A stretch of 64,000 bases of DNA, taken from contig NZ_JAUTAR010000001.1 of assembly GCF_030818695.1 (NCBI RefSeq), positions 1,110,501-1,174,500 of the forward strand, in the 5' to 3' direction. This DNA comes from Chryseobacterium sp. SORGH_AS_0447. GTDB taxonomy: Bacteria; Bacteroidota; Bacteroidia; Flavobacteriales; Weeksellaceae. The notes beneath the pieces were generated by a model. That model was not told where the DNA came from and made no database searches. It worked only from the letters and a program-made list of their open reading frames with translations. Shown here one piece after another: positions 36,667 to 44,495 of the stretch. Numbering within the stretch: position 1 is the first letter of the stretch; each line of letters starts with the position of its first letter. A program made the position numbers and the translations under genes.

Positions 36667-37329
36667 CTACCTGGATGCATCTTTTCTTTTCCCAAACATC
36701 AAAGAAATTCCCAACACTAAAATTCCGAGAATAATACATAGAAGAATCGTTAGGTTTCTATGCTCAGCCTTCAGTGCTTCGTATCTGGACTCGGCCAGAT
36801 CGGTTTTTCTTTTTAGTTTTTTAATATAAATATCCGGCTTATTTGTTTCCAGTTCAAAGTCTTCTGTGAAAGGCTTTACAACTGCATATTCATCCTGATT
36901 CAGGTATTCTTTCTCCAACTCCTGTAAGATTTTCAGCTCGTCTTTCGTGACGTTTTTCAGAGGTCTGGTATAGGTGCAGAATTCGGAGTAGAGCAAGCCG
37001 GTATCGGGTTCGATATAGCCGAAAATCAGATATTCGGTATTTTTTTCATAAGACAGATCGCATGACCTGAGCCGGGATGAAAAGAGGACGGCCTCTTTTT
37101 TGTAAAATTCTCCGTAAGTTTCTGACTTGTAAATTGTATTGATCTGTATTTTGCTGAGGTAATTATTTAAGGTTTTGAATCCTGAAGGGATCTCAACAAT
37201 GTCATACACTTTTCCTGTAAACACAAAATCTGCATATTTAAACGATTCCTGAATGCTCATGTTCTCGCATTTGCATCCGAATGATTTTACTGAAATCAGA
37301 AATGATAAGATAAGAAACTTTATGTTCAT
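36667..37329 (-). CDS. Exported TIMP/NTR-like protein with C-terminal membrane helix
   Basis: This 220-residue protein has a signal peptide whose predicted mature start is CKCENMSIQESFKYADFVF (near residue 19). This Cys-x-Cys start and the following FTGKVYDI resemble the netrin-like module of tissue inhibitor of metalloproteinase relatives found in Bacteroidota. Other cysteines (SCDLSY, EFCTYT) fit disulfides. A membrane helix (ILLCIILGILVLGISLMF) closes the C-terminus. The ATG at 37329 is chosen for the signal peptide. Function is unknown. Confidence 0.75.
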   Translation of the reverse strand: MNIKFLILSFLISVKSFGCKCENMSIQESFKYADFVFTGKVYDIVEIPSGFKTLNNYLSKIQINTIYKSETYGEFYKKEAVLFSSRLRSCDLSYEKNTEYLIFGYIEPDTGLLYSEFCTYTRPLKNVTKDELKILQELEKEYLNQDEYAVVKPFTEDFELETNKPDIYIKKLKRKTDLAESRYEALKAEHRNLTILLCIILGILVLGISLMFGKRKDASR

Positions 37330-37373
37330 GGTTATTTTATAAGAGGCTACTATTTTTAAATTATCCTTTACAT

Positions 37374-38033
37374 TCAAATCAAAGACGCTCCGTTCAAATC
37401 TGTCGTCAGCACTTCGCTCATGTAATTGAAGAAAGGGCGCATGGCAAGAAAGGTGAGGACTGCTTCTTTCGCAAAATCACCTGATAGAACTTCCTGGTCG
37501 GTAAATGGCCGCATGACCACGTACTGCTTTTTCCGGATGAGATTAATGGCGGGATGGTTTTTATCAAAACCTCTCGGTGCGGTTTTCACGGCGTCGCCTT
37601 TTATTTCTTGAAAATAGTTGATGAAGGTATCGTCTGAAGTGATCTTTTCAATTTCCGCGTTGCTGATTTCAAATTCTTTACGGATGCGGAGCAGATCTTT
37701 GGCATCCGGTCCCCAGAATCCGCCGCCCACAAAACTGTTGCCGGGTTCAAGATGAATGTAATAGCCTCCTCTCAACATCGGTTTCAGGCGGGAATATCCG
37801 GCTCCGAAATGGGTTTTGTACGGCGTCTGGTCTTTTGAAAACCGGACATCCCTGTAAATCCGGTATATATGGATGCCATTCACACAGTCATGCTGCTGAA
37901 GTTCAGCGTAGATCTGGTTAAAAAGAGCCTTGTTTTCTTTTACTATAGCCTCGTATTCTGCTTTGTGTGCGGCAAACCATTCGCGGGTGTTGTTTTTCTC
38001 GAGCTGCTTAAGGAATTTAAAGGCTTTTTTCAT
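37374..38033 (-). CDS. DUF2461 domain-containing protein
   Basis: This 219-residue protein matches DUF2461: FLKQLEKNNTREWFAAHKAE (near residue 6), IYRDVRFSKDQTPYKTHFGA (near 57), GGYYIHLEPGNSFVGGGFW (near 87). The family is widespread and without known activity. The ATG at 38033 is chosen because the conserved start follows it. Confidence 0.92.
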   Translation of the reverse strand: MKKAFKFLKQLEKNNTREWFAAHKAEYEAIVKENKALFNQIYAELQQHDCVNGIHIYRIYRDVRFSKDQTPYKTHFGAGYSRLKPMLRGGYYIHLEPGNSFVGGGFWGPDAKDLLRIRKEFEISNAEIEKITSDDTFINYFQEIKGDAVKTAPRGFDKNHPAINLIRKKQYVVMRPFTDQEVLSGDFAKEAVLTFLAMRPFFNYMSEVLTTDLNGASLI

Positions 38034-38063
38034 CTTGACGATTTTTAACAAAAATAAGGTAAT

Positions 38064-38534
38064 TTACTTGGTGTAGTCTCCTGAAACAATGAATTTTTCC
38101 ATTACGTTTACAATCTCGGAAACGGGGATGGAAAAGACGCCGGCATTTCCTTTATCAAATTCTTTTTTCCAGTAAGAATATTCATCTGTTTCAATAGAGT
38201 CGGGCATTTGTCGGGTATCATTTTTAATGCTGATGACACTTTGATCCAATGCTTCTTCAGTTATCGGAAGATGGCTTATTTTATCGGCAGTCCCTTTTGG
38301 ATGCTGAGGATCTTTCACCTTTAATCCGTTAATTGAAATATGAATTACTTTTCCATTAGCCGGATATTCTTCAATCTTTAAAATTTTCAGGATTGAGTTT
38401 TCTTCCCCCGGTCTGGTTTTATACTTCCATTCTTGGCCCACATTGTATTCCATGTTGTCTTTTTTTGTGCAGCCGAGGAAAAATAAAAGGAGTGCAGCTG
38501 CTAAAGGGTATAGTTTAATCATCCGATGGTTCAT
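38064..38534 (-). CDS. Putative lipoprotein
   Basis: This 156-residue protein has a hydrophobic signal ending LLFFLGC (lipobox) followed by TKKDN. The mature part has a YNVGQEWKYKTRPGEENS start and no recognised domain. DUF2461 follows it by 30 bp on the same strand. Function unknown. Confidence 0.75.
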   Translation of the reverse strand: MNHRMIKLYPLAAALLLFFLGCTKKDNMEYNVGQEWKYKTRPGEENSILKILKIEEYPANGKVIHISINGLKVKDPQHPKGTADKISHLPITEEALDQSVISIKNDTRQMPDSIETDEYSYWKKEFDKGNAGVFSIPVSEIVNVMEKFIVSGDYTK

Positions 38535-38644
38535 TTAATTTTTTAAAATATTAATCAGTTATGCAATGAGTAGTTTACCAATTGCAAATCTTAGATATAC
38601 TGAAGAAAAATATTTAAAACCAGCACAATTTATCTTGAAATTAT

Positions 38645-39400
38645 TCAATTATAAATACTTGGGTTCAAAACCTTTTCTAAATCGCCAATCTTTAGTAAAT
38701 CTGCAATAGCCTTTTCAATACATTCTCTTGTGATTTCTTTCACAAATAAATCCGGCGGCTTTTGGTAAAGTGCATCTAAGTTTTTGCCCGTTTTCTTGTC
38801 TTCTTCAATGGCCGTTTCTAAAAACGTATAAGTCCAGACATTTAGGCCATAATGTCGCCCGTCTTCCATATCAACATGAATATTGCAAAAGTCATTTTCT
38901 TTGTCCCAGTTTGCCGGTTCAACTTCTTCAAATTCCAACCACAAGGTAAATTTTTTGCCTTCCGGTTTTCTACCTTTTAATTGGTCATAAAGTTTTTTTA
39001 ATTCTTTATTGTTTACCCAGCCTTTACTCTCAGTCATGGCAATAATGAGGAAATCTTTTGCTTCGTCCATTGTGTTAGCTTCTCCTTTAACGACTGCATA
39101 GTTCCAAGGACTCTGTTCTTCGGGCATCCGGTATTCGAACTGGAATCTTTTGTCTCCTATACTATTGACTGTCACTAACCAATCATCTTCCCAATTATCT
39201 GTCGCCTGAATGACAAGTGAATAATGAGAAGTCACTCCATATAATGTGGTTTTTGTAAAAGTTTGGTTTACCATTGAAATAAATTCGAGCATTGATTTTC
39301 CTGTTTCATTTTCAATGCCAGTTGACTCGCTATTCATTAATTCACGGTAGAATTCTTCGAGTGCCATACTCTTTTGTCCTGAATATCTAATTATGGGCAT
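38645..39400 (-). CDS. Hypothetical protein
   Basis: This 251-residue soluble, acidic, Trp-rich protein begins MPIIRYSGQKSMALEEFYRE. Segments include KFTLWLEFEEVEPANWDKEN and HYGLNVWTYTFLETAIEED. No family is recognised. Immunity-like by composition and neighbourhood only. Confidence 0.72.
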   Translation of the reverse strand: MPIIRYSGQKSMALEEFYRELMNSESTGIENETGKSMLEFISMVNQTFTKTTLYGVTSHYSLVIQATDNWEDDWLVTVNSIGDKRFQFEYRMPEEQSPWNYAVVKGEANTMDEAKDFLIIAMTESKGWVNNKELKKLYDQLKGRKPEGKKFTLWLEFEEVEPANWDKENDFCNIHVDMEDGRHYGLNVWTYTFLETAIEEDKKTGKNLDALYQKPPDLFVKEITRECIEKAIADLLKIGDLEKVLNPSIYN

Positions 39401-39505
39401 ATGGAACTTTAAAATTATGATTAAATGTATTAATATCTTAAAAAAAATTGGAGACTGCAGGAAATTGTTAGCCCGGTTAACTTCATTTTTACAATATTAA
39501 TCAGT

Positions 39506-39964
39506 TCAGGCTTCCAGAATTACATTCACCTGATCGACAATTTCTTTTTTCTCTAAAATTTTTTCATCATACTTTACCTCAAGCTTTGTTTTTTTCCAGA
39601 AGGGGAAAAAGATCAGGCCTGAACTTCCGATGTTGACAAGCGTAGCATCGGGATATTCAATTTCTACCGTTGTCTTAAATACCGTGTTTCCTTTAATGTA
39701 TTTAGTTGTTTTGATCCTGTTGGTTAATAAATCGAAAGCCTGAATGATTCCGTCGTCTACATTTTCGAATTCTTCGCTGAAATGCGTATGATATAAACCG
39801 TAACCCACCACCCATTCTCCAAAAGTTGTTGAAAGCCAGAAATCTGAATTTTTAACAGCCAGATATTCGGTTCCGTCTTCGTCTTTTGAATACTCAACTT
39901 CATCTCCTAATTTTTCAATGAGGACCTTTTTGATTTCTTCAAATTTCTTTTGGTTACAGTTCAT
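39506..39964 (-). CDS. Hypothetical protein
   Basis: This 152-residue soluble protein has the segments LAVKNSDFWLSTTFGEWVVG and SSGLIFFPFWKKTKLEV. No family is recognised. It is the last of the small unknown genes before the repeat-rich region. Confidence 0.7.
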   Translation of the reverse strand: MNCNQKKFEEIKKVLIEKLGDEVEYSKDEDGTEYLAVKNSDFWLSTTFGEWVVGYGLYHTHFSEEFENVDDGIIQAFDLLTNRIKTTKYIKGNTVFKTTVEIEYPDATLVNIGSSGLIFFPFWKKTKLEVKYDEKILEKKEIVDQVNVILEA

Positions 39965-40022
39965 GTATTAATCGGGGTTGAGGTTCAGGTTAAAATTTAA
40001 AGAGATCTGCAAATTTCAAAAT

Positions 40023-40055
40023 GAGCACAAGCCTGGAAACTCGTGCCGGCAGAAG
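40023..40055 (+). repeat. CACGAGCTTGGAA hairpin repeat, copy 1
   Basis: GAGCACAAGCCTGGAAACTCGTGCC then GGCAGAAG. It forms a hairpin and lies directly beyond the kelch gene stop. Related copies are at 41174 and 42320. Confidence 0.6.
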
Positions 40056-40058
40056 CCA

Positions 40059-40994
40059 TTAACGGGTACTTTCAGCAGAAAGTGCTCCCTCGCTGATATC
40101 CGCAGCCTGAAGGCTTTTAAGGGCCGATTTGGTGGAAGATGTCGTACTTCCGCCGATGATGTAGAGTTTATCGTTATAGATTTCTGCAGCGGTATGTCTT
40201 CTGGGAATCATATTGGAGGATAATTGGTGCAGTGTATTGGTTTCCGTATCGAAATAGGCTAAAAACGTCTGATTATTGCTCCCTCCTGCAATAAAGATCT
40301 TATGACCGGATACCGCCAATGAATGACCGGATATTGCCAAAGGCATTTTATATTGCTCAGTCCAGAGATTTTTGTTGAGATCGTAAACATTGACCAGCCG
40401 GGAAGGCGTACCGTTGAAACCACCGATGACATACAGTTTATCATTTACAATTTTGCCTTTTGCTTCTCGGGCTGTCGGCATATCGGGTAAGGGATGCCAG
40501 GTATCGGAAGCAATATCATAGTATTGGAATCTGTTGGAAAACAAAGTGGTTGAAGCATTGTTTAGCCCACTGCCTCCAAACACATATATTTTTCCGTTAT
40601 GGATGGCAGAACCTGCATTTCCCGTGTAGGCACGGTTAACAGCTCCCTTTGTGATCTTATTTGTTTCGAGGTCCAGAATTTCAAGATGGCTGTTTCCCCA
40701 GCCGTTAAAAATATAAATTTTATGACCATCCGTCTCCGAATTACCGAATCTTCTGGGAAGCAACTTAGCGTTGACGACGCTCCAGCGGTTATCTTTAATG
40801 CTGTATTTCTCAATAAAAGTGGCACTGCCATCATTGTCTCTGTACCCGTTACTCACATAGATATGATCACCTGAAATTGTACTGCTTATCCCTCCTCTGC
40901 GAACAGACATGTCCGCAAGATGCTTAAAATTAAGGGTTTGCGCATTCGCCAGGAATAAGCCGAAAATGAAAAGGAGAAATACTGTTTTTTTCAA
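40059..40994 (-). CDS. Secreted kelch-repeat protein (TTG start)
   Basis: This 311-residue protein has a signal peptide (KKTVFLLFIFGLFLANAQ) and about six kelch repeats, seen as IYVFGGSGLNNAS, KLYVIGGFNGTPSRLVNVYD, KIFIAGGSNNQTF and KLYIIGGSTTSSTKS, making a beta-propeller. The natural start is TTG at 40994, just before the signal peptide; the longer frame back to 41126 runs into repeat DNA and was rejected. Likely a surface or periplasmic binding protein. It is framed by copies of the same hairpin repeat. Confidence 0.82.
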   Translation of the reverse strand: MKKTVFLLFIFGLFLANAQTLNFKHLADMSVRRGGISSTISGDHIYVSNGYRDNDGSATFIEKYSIKDNRWSVVNAKLLPRRFGNSETDGHKIYIFNGWGNSHLEILDLETNKITKGAVNRAYTGNAGSAIHNGKIYVFGGSGLNNASTTLFSNRFQYYDIASDTWHPLPDMPTAREAKGKIVNDKLYVIGGFNGTPSRLVNVYDLNKNLWTEQYKMPLAISGHSLAVSGHKIFIAGGSNNQTFLAYFDTETNTLHQLSSNMIPRRHTAAEIYNDKLYIIGGSTTSSTKSALKSLQAADISEGALSAESTR

Positions 40995-41173
40995 TGGCGG
41001 TGAGGTTATGTTGAATTGATTTTTAAAGATAGGGAAAAAATAAGGAGTGTAAATCGCTGATGTTGAGTTTTGTGAAATGAAAAGCGCTCTTCCTTTGCCA
41101 GCGCGAGCGTCTCGTGCTTTAAGCAAATAGTCTTTCTGTTGAGGGATGGTTGAGATGTCGGTGCAAGTATGGG

Positions 41174-41205
41174 GACACGAGCTTGGAAGTTCGTGCCGAC
41201 AGAGG
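41174..41205 (+). repeat. CACGAGCTTGGAA hairpin repeat, copy 2
   Basis: GACACGAGCTTGGAAGTTCG then TGCCGACAGAGG. The stem ACGAGCTT/AAGTTCGT has one G-U pair around a GG loop. Confidence 0.65.
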
Positions 41206-41236
41206 AGTACCGAAAGATAAATGCTTAACTTTCAAG

Positions 41237-41269
41237 AAACCTGACGGGTTTTCAAAACCCGTCAGGTTT
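41237..41269. repeat. 33-bp perfect palindrome
   Basis: Two 16-bp arms (AAACCTGACGGGTTTT and its complement) are separated by a single C and followed by T residues. It could act as a bidirectional terminator or a REP-like element. The nearest genes are 240 bp away on both sides. Confidence 0.85.
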
Positions 41270-41286
41270 TGCCGCGTTCCCATACC

Positions 41287-41368
41287 ATTGCAGGAAATTA
41301 GAAACAGGTGTGTTTGCGATTAAATACAATTGCAGGAGATTACAAACAGGGTTGTTCGTGACTAAAGA
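41287..41368 (+). repeat. Imperfect tandem direct repeat, period 42
   Basis: ATTGCAGGAAATTAGAAACA begins one copy (41287) and ATTGCAGGAGATTACAAACA the next (41329); by eye about 80 percent of 40 positions agree. Confidence 0.65.
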
Positions 41369-41503
41369 AGTTTTGAAATAATTTAAAATGACCGGGAACC
41401 TCAGGAAATTCTCCTAAAATCTGATTACAGATCAAATGCTTTTCGATAATACTCTTGGACTTTGCCCATAACAAAATCATTTTGCTTTGATCAAATGCAG
41501 AGG

Positions 41504-41725
41504 TTAATTTTTTGCCTGCGGATCCAGCGTAATGGTTATTTTATTTTTTCTCTGCTGCACTTTGATGGTATTGCCTTGCTCAAAGCCGATTTCCTGCAGC
41601 CATTTGCCACATAGACGGATTTCAGGAAGGATATTAGGTCGCCAGGGATTGGAATTGCCGGTGTATTTTCCATATACTTTCAAATAACGATCCTTTTTAT
41701 GGTTAAATTTTTTTTCTTGCTTCAT
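41504..41725 (-). CDS. SymE family toxin-like protein
   Basis: This 73-residue basic protein matches the SymE family: RYLKVYGKYTG, then ILPEIRLCGKWLQEIGFEQG and a KITITLD end. SymE is an SOS-induced AbrB-fold type I toxin or RNA endonuclease in enterobacteria, normally controlled by an antisense RNA. Here a divergent pair of HTH genes starts 150 bp away and may provide control instead; that is inference. Confidence 0.85.
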   Translation of the reverse strand: MKQEKKFNHKKDRYLKVYGKYTGNSNPWRPNILPEIRLCGKWLQEIGFEQGNTIKVQQRKNKITITLDPQAKN

Positions 41726-41749
41726 TATGCGAATTTATTATTGTAAAAG

Positions 41750-41763
41750 TATAATTAATTATA
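41750..41763. promoter_or_regulatory. Candidate AT-rich operator between symE and HTH genes
   Basis: TATAATTAATTATA is a perfect 14-bp palindrome in the divergent region, with a related half ATTATAATTAT at 41790-41800. Low-complexity composition limits confidence. Confidence 0.35.
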
Positions 41764-41873
41764 ATTTAAAACAAACAAAACCGCATGAAATTATAATTAT
41801 TGTTGTTTTAGAGATGATTTTCAGGTCTTTAGAATTTTACGATATTTGCAGGAGAAGTTAATCATCGAGCACT

Positions 41874-42083
41874 GTGTCGAAAATAAATTTAAATAGAATA
41901 AAGTCTGTCTTAGCAGAAAAAAATAAGACCAGCAAGGATCTCGCCGGTCATTTAGGAAAGACAGAATCCACCGTTTCACGCTGGTGTACCAATGAAGTCC
42001 AGCCTTCCATTGAAACACTTTACGAAATATCTAAGTTTCTGGAAGTAGATATCCGGGAATTATTGGTATCGACGGGTTCATGA
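41874..42083 (+). CDS. Small helix-turn-helix (XRE-type) protein
   Basis: This 69-residue protein starts with GTG and is almost entirely one XRE helix-turn-helix (LAEKNKTSKDLAGHLGKTES, then TVSRWCTNEVQPSIETLYEI). It overlaps the next HTH gene by 4 bp (ATGA). It is likely a repressor of its own operon or of the divergent symE gene. Confidence 0.82.
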   Translation: MSKINLNRIKSVLAEKNKTSKDLAGHLGKTESTVSRWCTNEVQPSIETLYEISKFLEVDIRELLVSTGS

Positions 42084-42298
42084 CCAGAGATCAGTTAAAA
42101 AAAGAATTTGGTAAAAGAATTATCATGCTTCGTGAACAGAAGGGCTGGAGCCAATCTGATCTCGCTCGTGCGTGCAGTAAAGACCGACAAGCGATTGAAA
42201 AGCTTGAAAATGGAAAAGTGAATCCTACGCTTTATACTTTGTTGGAACTGGCGAATGCTTTGGAAATTTCTTTGGGGGAGTTGGTGGATTTAAAGTGA
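42080..42298 (+). CDS. Small helix-turn-helix (XRE-type) protein
   Basis: This 72-residue XRE-type repressor (REQKGWSQSDLARACSKDRQ, then AIEKLENGKVNPTLYTLLEL) is coupled to the preceding HTH gene by an ATGA overlap. Such tandem small regulators are common in mobile and defence islands. Confidence 0.85.
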   Translation: MTRDQLKKEFGKRIIMLREQKGWSQSDLARACSKDRQAIEKLENGKVNPTLYTLLELANALEISLGELVDLK

Positions 42299-42319
42299 TT
42301 TTTGCTTTGAGAGTGAAAT

Positions 42320-42347
42320 GACAAGTTTAGAAACTTATGCCAAGAGG
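42320..42347 (+). repeat. CACGAGCTTGGAA hairpin repeat, copy 3 (degenerate)
   Basis: GACAAGTTTAGAAACTTATG then CCAAGAGG. The stem AAGTTT/AAACTT is retained although the sequence differs from the other copies. Confidence 0.45.
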
Positions 42348-42387
42348 TATTTACATTAGTTTCACAATGCATTATGCCAATGTAATG

Positions 42388-43320
42388 CTAGCTACATTTT
42401 ATTTTTCTGATTAAATATTTATCAATTTCTGCGTATATTTTTTTAAAATCTTTGTTCAATCCTTTCTTTTTAGAATTCCAAATGATTTGATTACTAGCTG
42501 AAAATGAATATAAATATTGTTTTCCATTAATTACCATATGTTTTCTATATATAAGATAACCTTCTCCGTTTTCATAATCACCTTTTTTGTAGTTTTCTAT
42601 ATCATCTTCAAATATTTGTAGTTTCTCTTTAATTTCTTCAAGTGTGTTTTTTATATTCTGCTTAAAAAAACCTTCATCCAATGTAAATATATACGATTCA
42701 TAAATTTTCAAGAATATTTTTAAACAACACAATATGATTAAATAAGAATTTTGAAATGCTTTATACTCAAATCCATATGTTCCCATAATATCAAATTTAT
42801 GAATAGAATAAATATTTAAATTTAATTTGTGTGAATGAGTTGATCGATTTAATAGATTGTAAAATTTATCTATTTCTAATAAAGTACTTTTCATATCGGA
42901 ATTGACCTGATTTTTTAATTTTCCAGTCATTTTGAATATTTTTTCTATACCTCTTTTCCCATATTTCCAGTTAGAAGTCTCTTCAATGTTATGAGTAAAA
43001 TAAAGTTGCATTGTGCATAATTCCAATATATTTCGAACTACTTGTAAGGATTGTTTAAAATATGCTGTTTTTAGCAAATCAAGTGAACAAAAAAAATCTT
43101 CAAGAATTTCATTGAAAATAATTTTAACATTATAGTGATTAGAATCTGAAAGATTTATTTTTAAAATTCCATCTTCCATTATACCTTCAGATTTTGTCAG
43201 TGAGATTGAAGACATTTCTAAATCAAATTCAATTTTTGCGAAAGTCTCTAAGATTTTATAAATGAAATCAATTCTATCTTGATAAAAATAACTAATCTTT
43301 TCTATGACATTGTTTCTCAT
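42388..43320 (-). CDS. AT-rich protein of unknown function, possibly HEPN-like
   Basis: This 310-residue helical protein is encoded by strikingly AT-rich DNA, unlike the housekeeping genes around it, which suggests transfer. The segment RNILELCTMQLYFTHN followed after about 55 residues by LLNRSTHSHK resembles DUF5677-like proteins, and RSTHSH fits the Rx4-6H motif of HEPN ribonucleases. This is a weak inference. The gene lies next to an HNH nuclease gene on the same strand, 110 bp downstream of it. Confidence 0.7.
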   Translation of the reverse strand: MRNNVIEKISYFYQDRIDFIYKILETFAKIEFDLEMSSISLTKSEGIMEDGILKINLSDSNHYNVKIIFNEILEDFFCSLDLLKTAYFKQSLQVVRNILELCTMQLYFTHNIEETSNWKYGKRGIEKIFKMTGKLKNQVNSDMKSTLLEIDKFYNLLNRSTHSHKLNLNIYSIHKFDIMGTYGFEYKAFQNSYLIILCCLKIFLKIYESYIFTLDEGFFKQNIKNTLEEIKEKLQIFEDDIENYKKGDYENGEGYLIYRKHMVINGKQYLYSFSASNQIIWNSKKKGLNKDFKKIYAEIDKYLIRKIKCS

Positions 43321-43430
43321 AACTTACATTTCGTATCTAAATTTACATATTTATTAATCATTAAATAATATACTATTTTCGTACTACCTTACAAATCTTT
43401 TTATGTAGTTACTTATAAATTAAACAATAG

Positions 43431-44180
43431 CTACAGTTTTTTCTTTATTCTTTCAATTCCTAATTTGATGTTATTTTTTATTCTTTGTATATATTCATCT
43501 TGATATGTATAATCTGAAAACATACCAACATCAATCAATGAATATAGTGAATAATCTAAATGTGGTTCAAGTCCTTTATGACATGTATGACATAATGTTA
43601 TAAGATTCTTTTCTTCTGTTAAACCACAGTGAGAATGGGGAGTTATATGATGTAGATGTAATTCTACGTGCTCATTATTTTGAGGAGAAGCTCCACAAAC
43701 TTTACATCTTAAGTTATCTCTCTTAAGAATTCTCATCCTTAATTTGGGGTTGGCTGCTCTGTTGAATTTAGTTTTTGGAATCGACTCTATGTTGTGATAA
43801 CCTCCATAATAGGTCTTTATATTTTTTTTGGGTTTAATTAATTCTGATAGATATAATTCACATAGTTCTTTTGTAATTAGTCCATTACCTCCAAATAAAT
43901 TCATAAAATATCCCAAATCAGTTTTGTTATTAATAACTAACAATGGTTTTTTAACATCTTTAAAAAGTTGAATTGCAATATCTGGGATAATTAGAGAGGG
44001 CTCTCTTATTTCAATCAATGGATTATTTTCATCATTTCCACACCAATTTGTCATAATGGTGTAATTGAATTTGTTATTTTCCTCAGAATATACTAAAAGT
44101 TGATAATAATCAGTGTTTTCTAAAGGTTTTTGAGAAATCAGTCTCTTTAATTCTATACATAAATTTTTCTTTTTTTCCAT
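43431..44180 (-). CDS. HNH endonuclease
   Basis: This 249-residue AT-rich gene product has a C-terminal HNH domain (about residues 145-205): KRDNLRCKVCGASPQ, ELHLHHITPHSHCG, EEKNLITLCHTCHKG, with two CxxC zinc knuckles and the catalytic HH. The N-terminal 140 residues have no recognised fold. The ATG at 44180 is preferred to one 21 bp upstream. It is probably transcribed with the unknown gene at 42388 and could be the effector of a defence or mobile module. Confidence 0.87.
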   Translation of the reverse strand: MEKKKNLCIELKRLISQKPLENTDYYQLLVYSEENNKFNYTIMTNWCGNDENNPLIEIREPSLIIPDIAIQLFKDVKKPLLVINNKTDLGYFMNLFGGNGLITKELCELYLSELIKPKKNIKTYYGGYHNIESIPKTKFNRAANPKLRMRILKRDNLRCKVCGASPQNNEHVELHLHHITPHSHCGLTEEKNLITLCHTCHKGLEPHLDYSLYSLIDVGMFSDYTYQDEYIQRIKNNIKLGIERIKKKL

Positions 44181-44298
44181 AGTATTGTTGTGAAATTGCA
44201 AAGAATATATAAATTTACATATTACTCTAATATATAATTGCTATAGTATTTTTTTTGTTTTAGCTATTTCCTTTGCAAAATAATAATTTAAACAAAAA

Positions 44299-44324
44299 AA
44301 CCGCTCTGAAAATCCAGAACGGTT
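44299..44324 (-). terminator. Duplicated groL terminator
   Basis: On the minus strand AACCGTTCTG/CAGAGCGGTT forms a 10-bp stem followed by seven or more T residues. It is the counterpart of the groL terminator at 45401-45424 and now ends the hydrolase gene. Confidence 0.85.
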
Positions 44325-44356
44325 AGTATATTAAATTGCCTCGGTCGCTTACCGCA

Positions 44357-44495
44357 TTACATCATTCCCGGCATTCCGCCACCCATTGGCATGGCTGGTT
44401 CGTCTTTTTTCACTTCAGTGATAACACATTCAGTGGTTAAAAGCATTCCTGATATGGAAGCAGCGTTTTCAAGGACTGTTCTTATTACTTTCGTA
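44357..44495 (-). pseudogene. Duplicated 3' fragment of groL
   Basis: About 139 bp match the last 46 codons of groL without gaps (offset 1097 bp, about ten differences). The frame reads [20 protein letters not shown] and continues to the GGGMPGMM end and stop. Similarity stops at TTTCGTA (44495), where hydrolase sequence begins. The fragment has no start of its own. Together with the duplicated terminator it shows that a DNA segment was inserted at, or recombined with, the groL 3' end. Confidence 0.92.

Larger units (their letters stand above)
40995..41503. other. 509-bp intergenic repeat cluster
   Basis: No gene is supported. It holds a palindromic GCGAGCGTCTCGTGC segment (about 41104-41118), the hairpin repeat at 41174, a 33-bp palindrome at 41237 and a pair of 40-bp direct repeats at 41287. 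Confidence 0.6.

Noticed and set aside
41287..41368. Possible CRISPR array because of repeated units
   Set aside because: Only two imperfect adjacent copies without constant spacers or cas genes.
41821..42018. Minus-strand frame opposite the first HTH gene
   Set aside because: It is the antisense of a clear XRE domain and has no family support.
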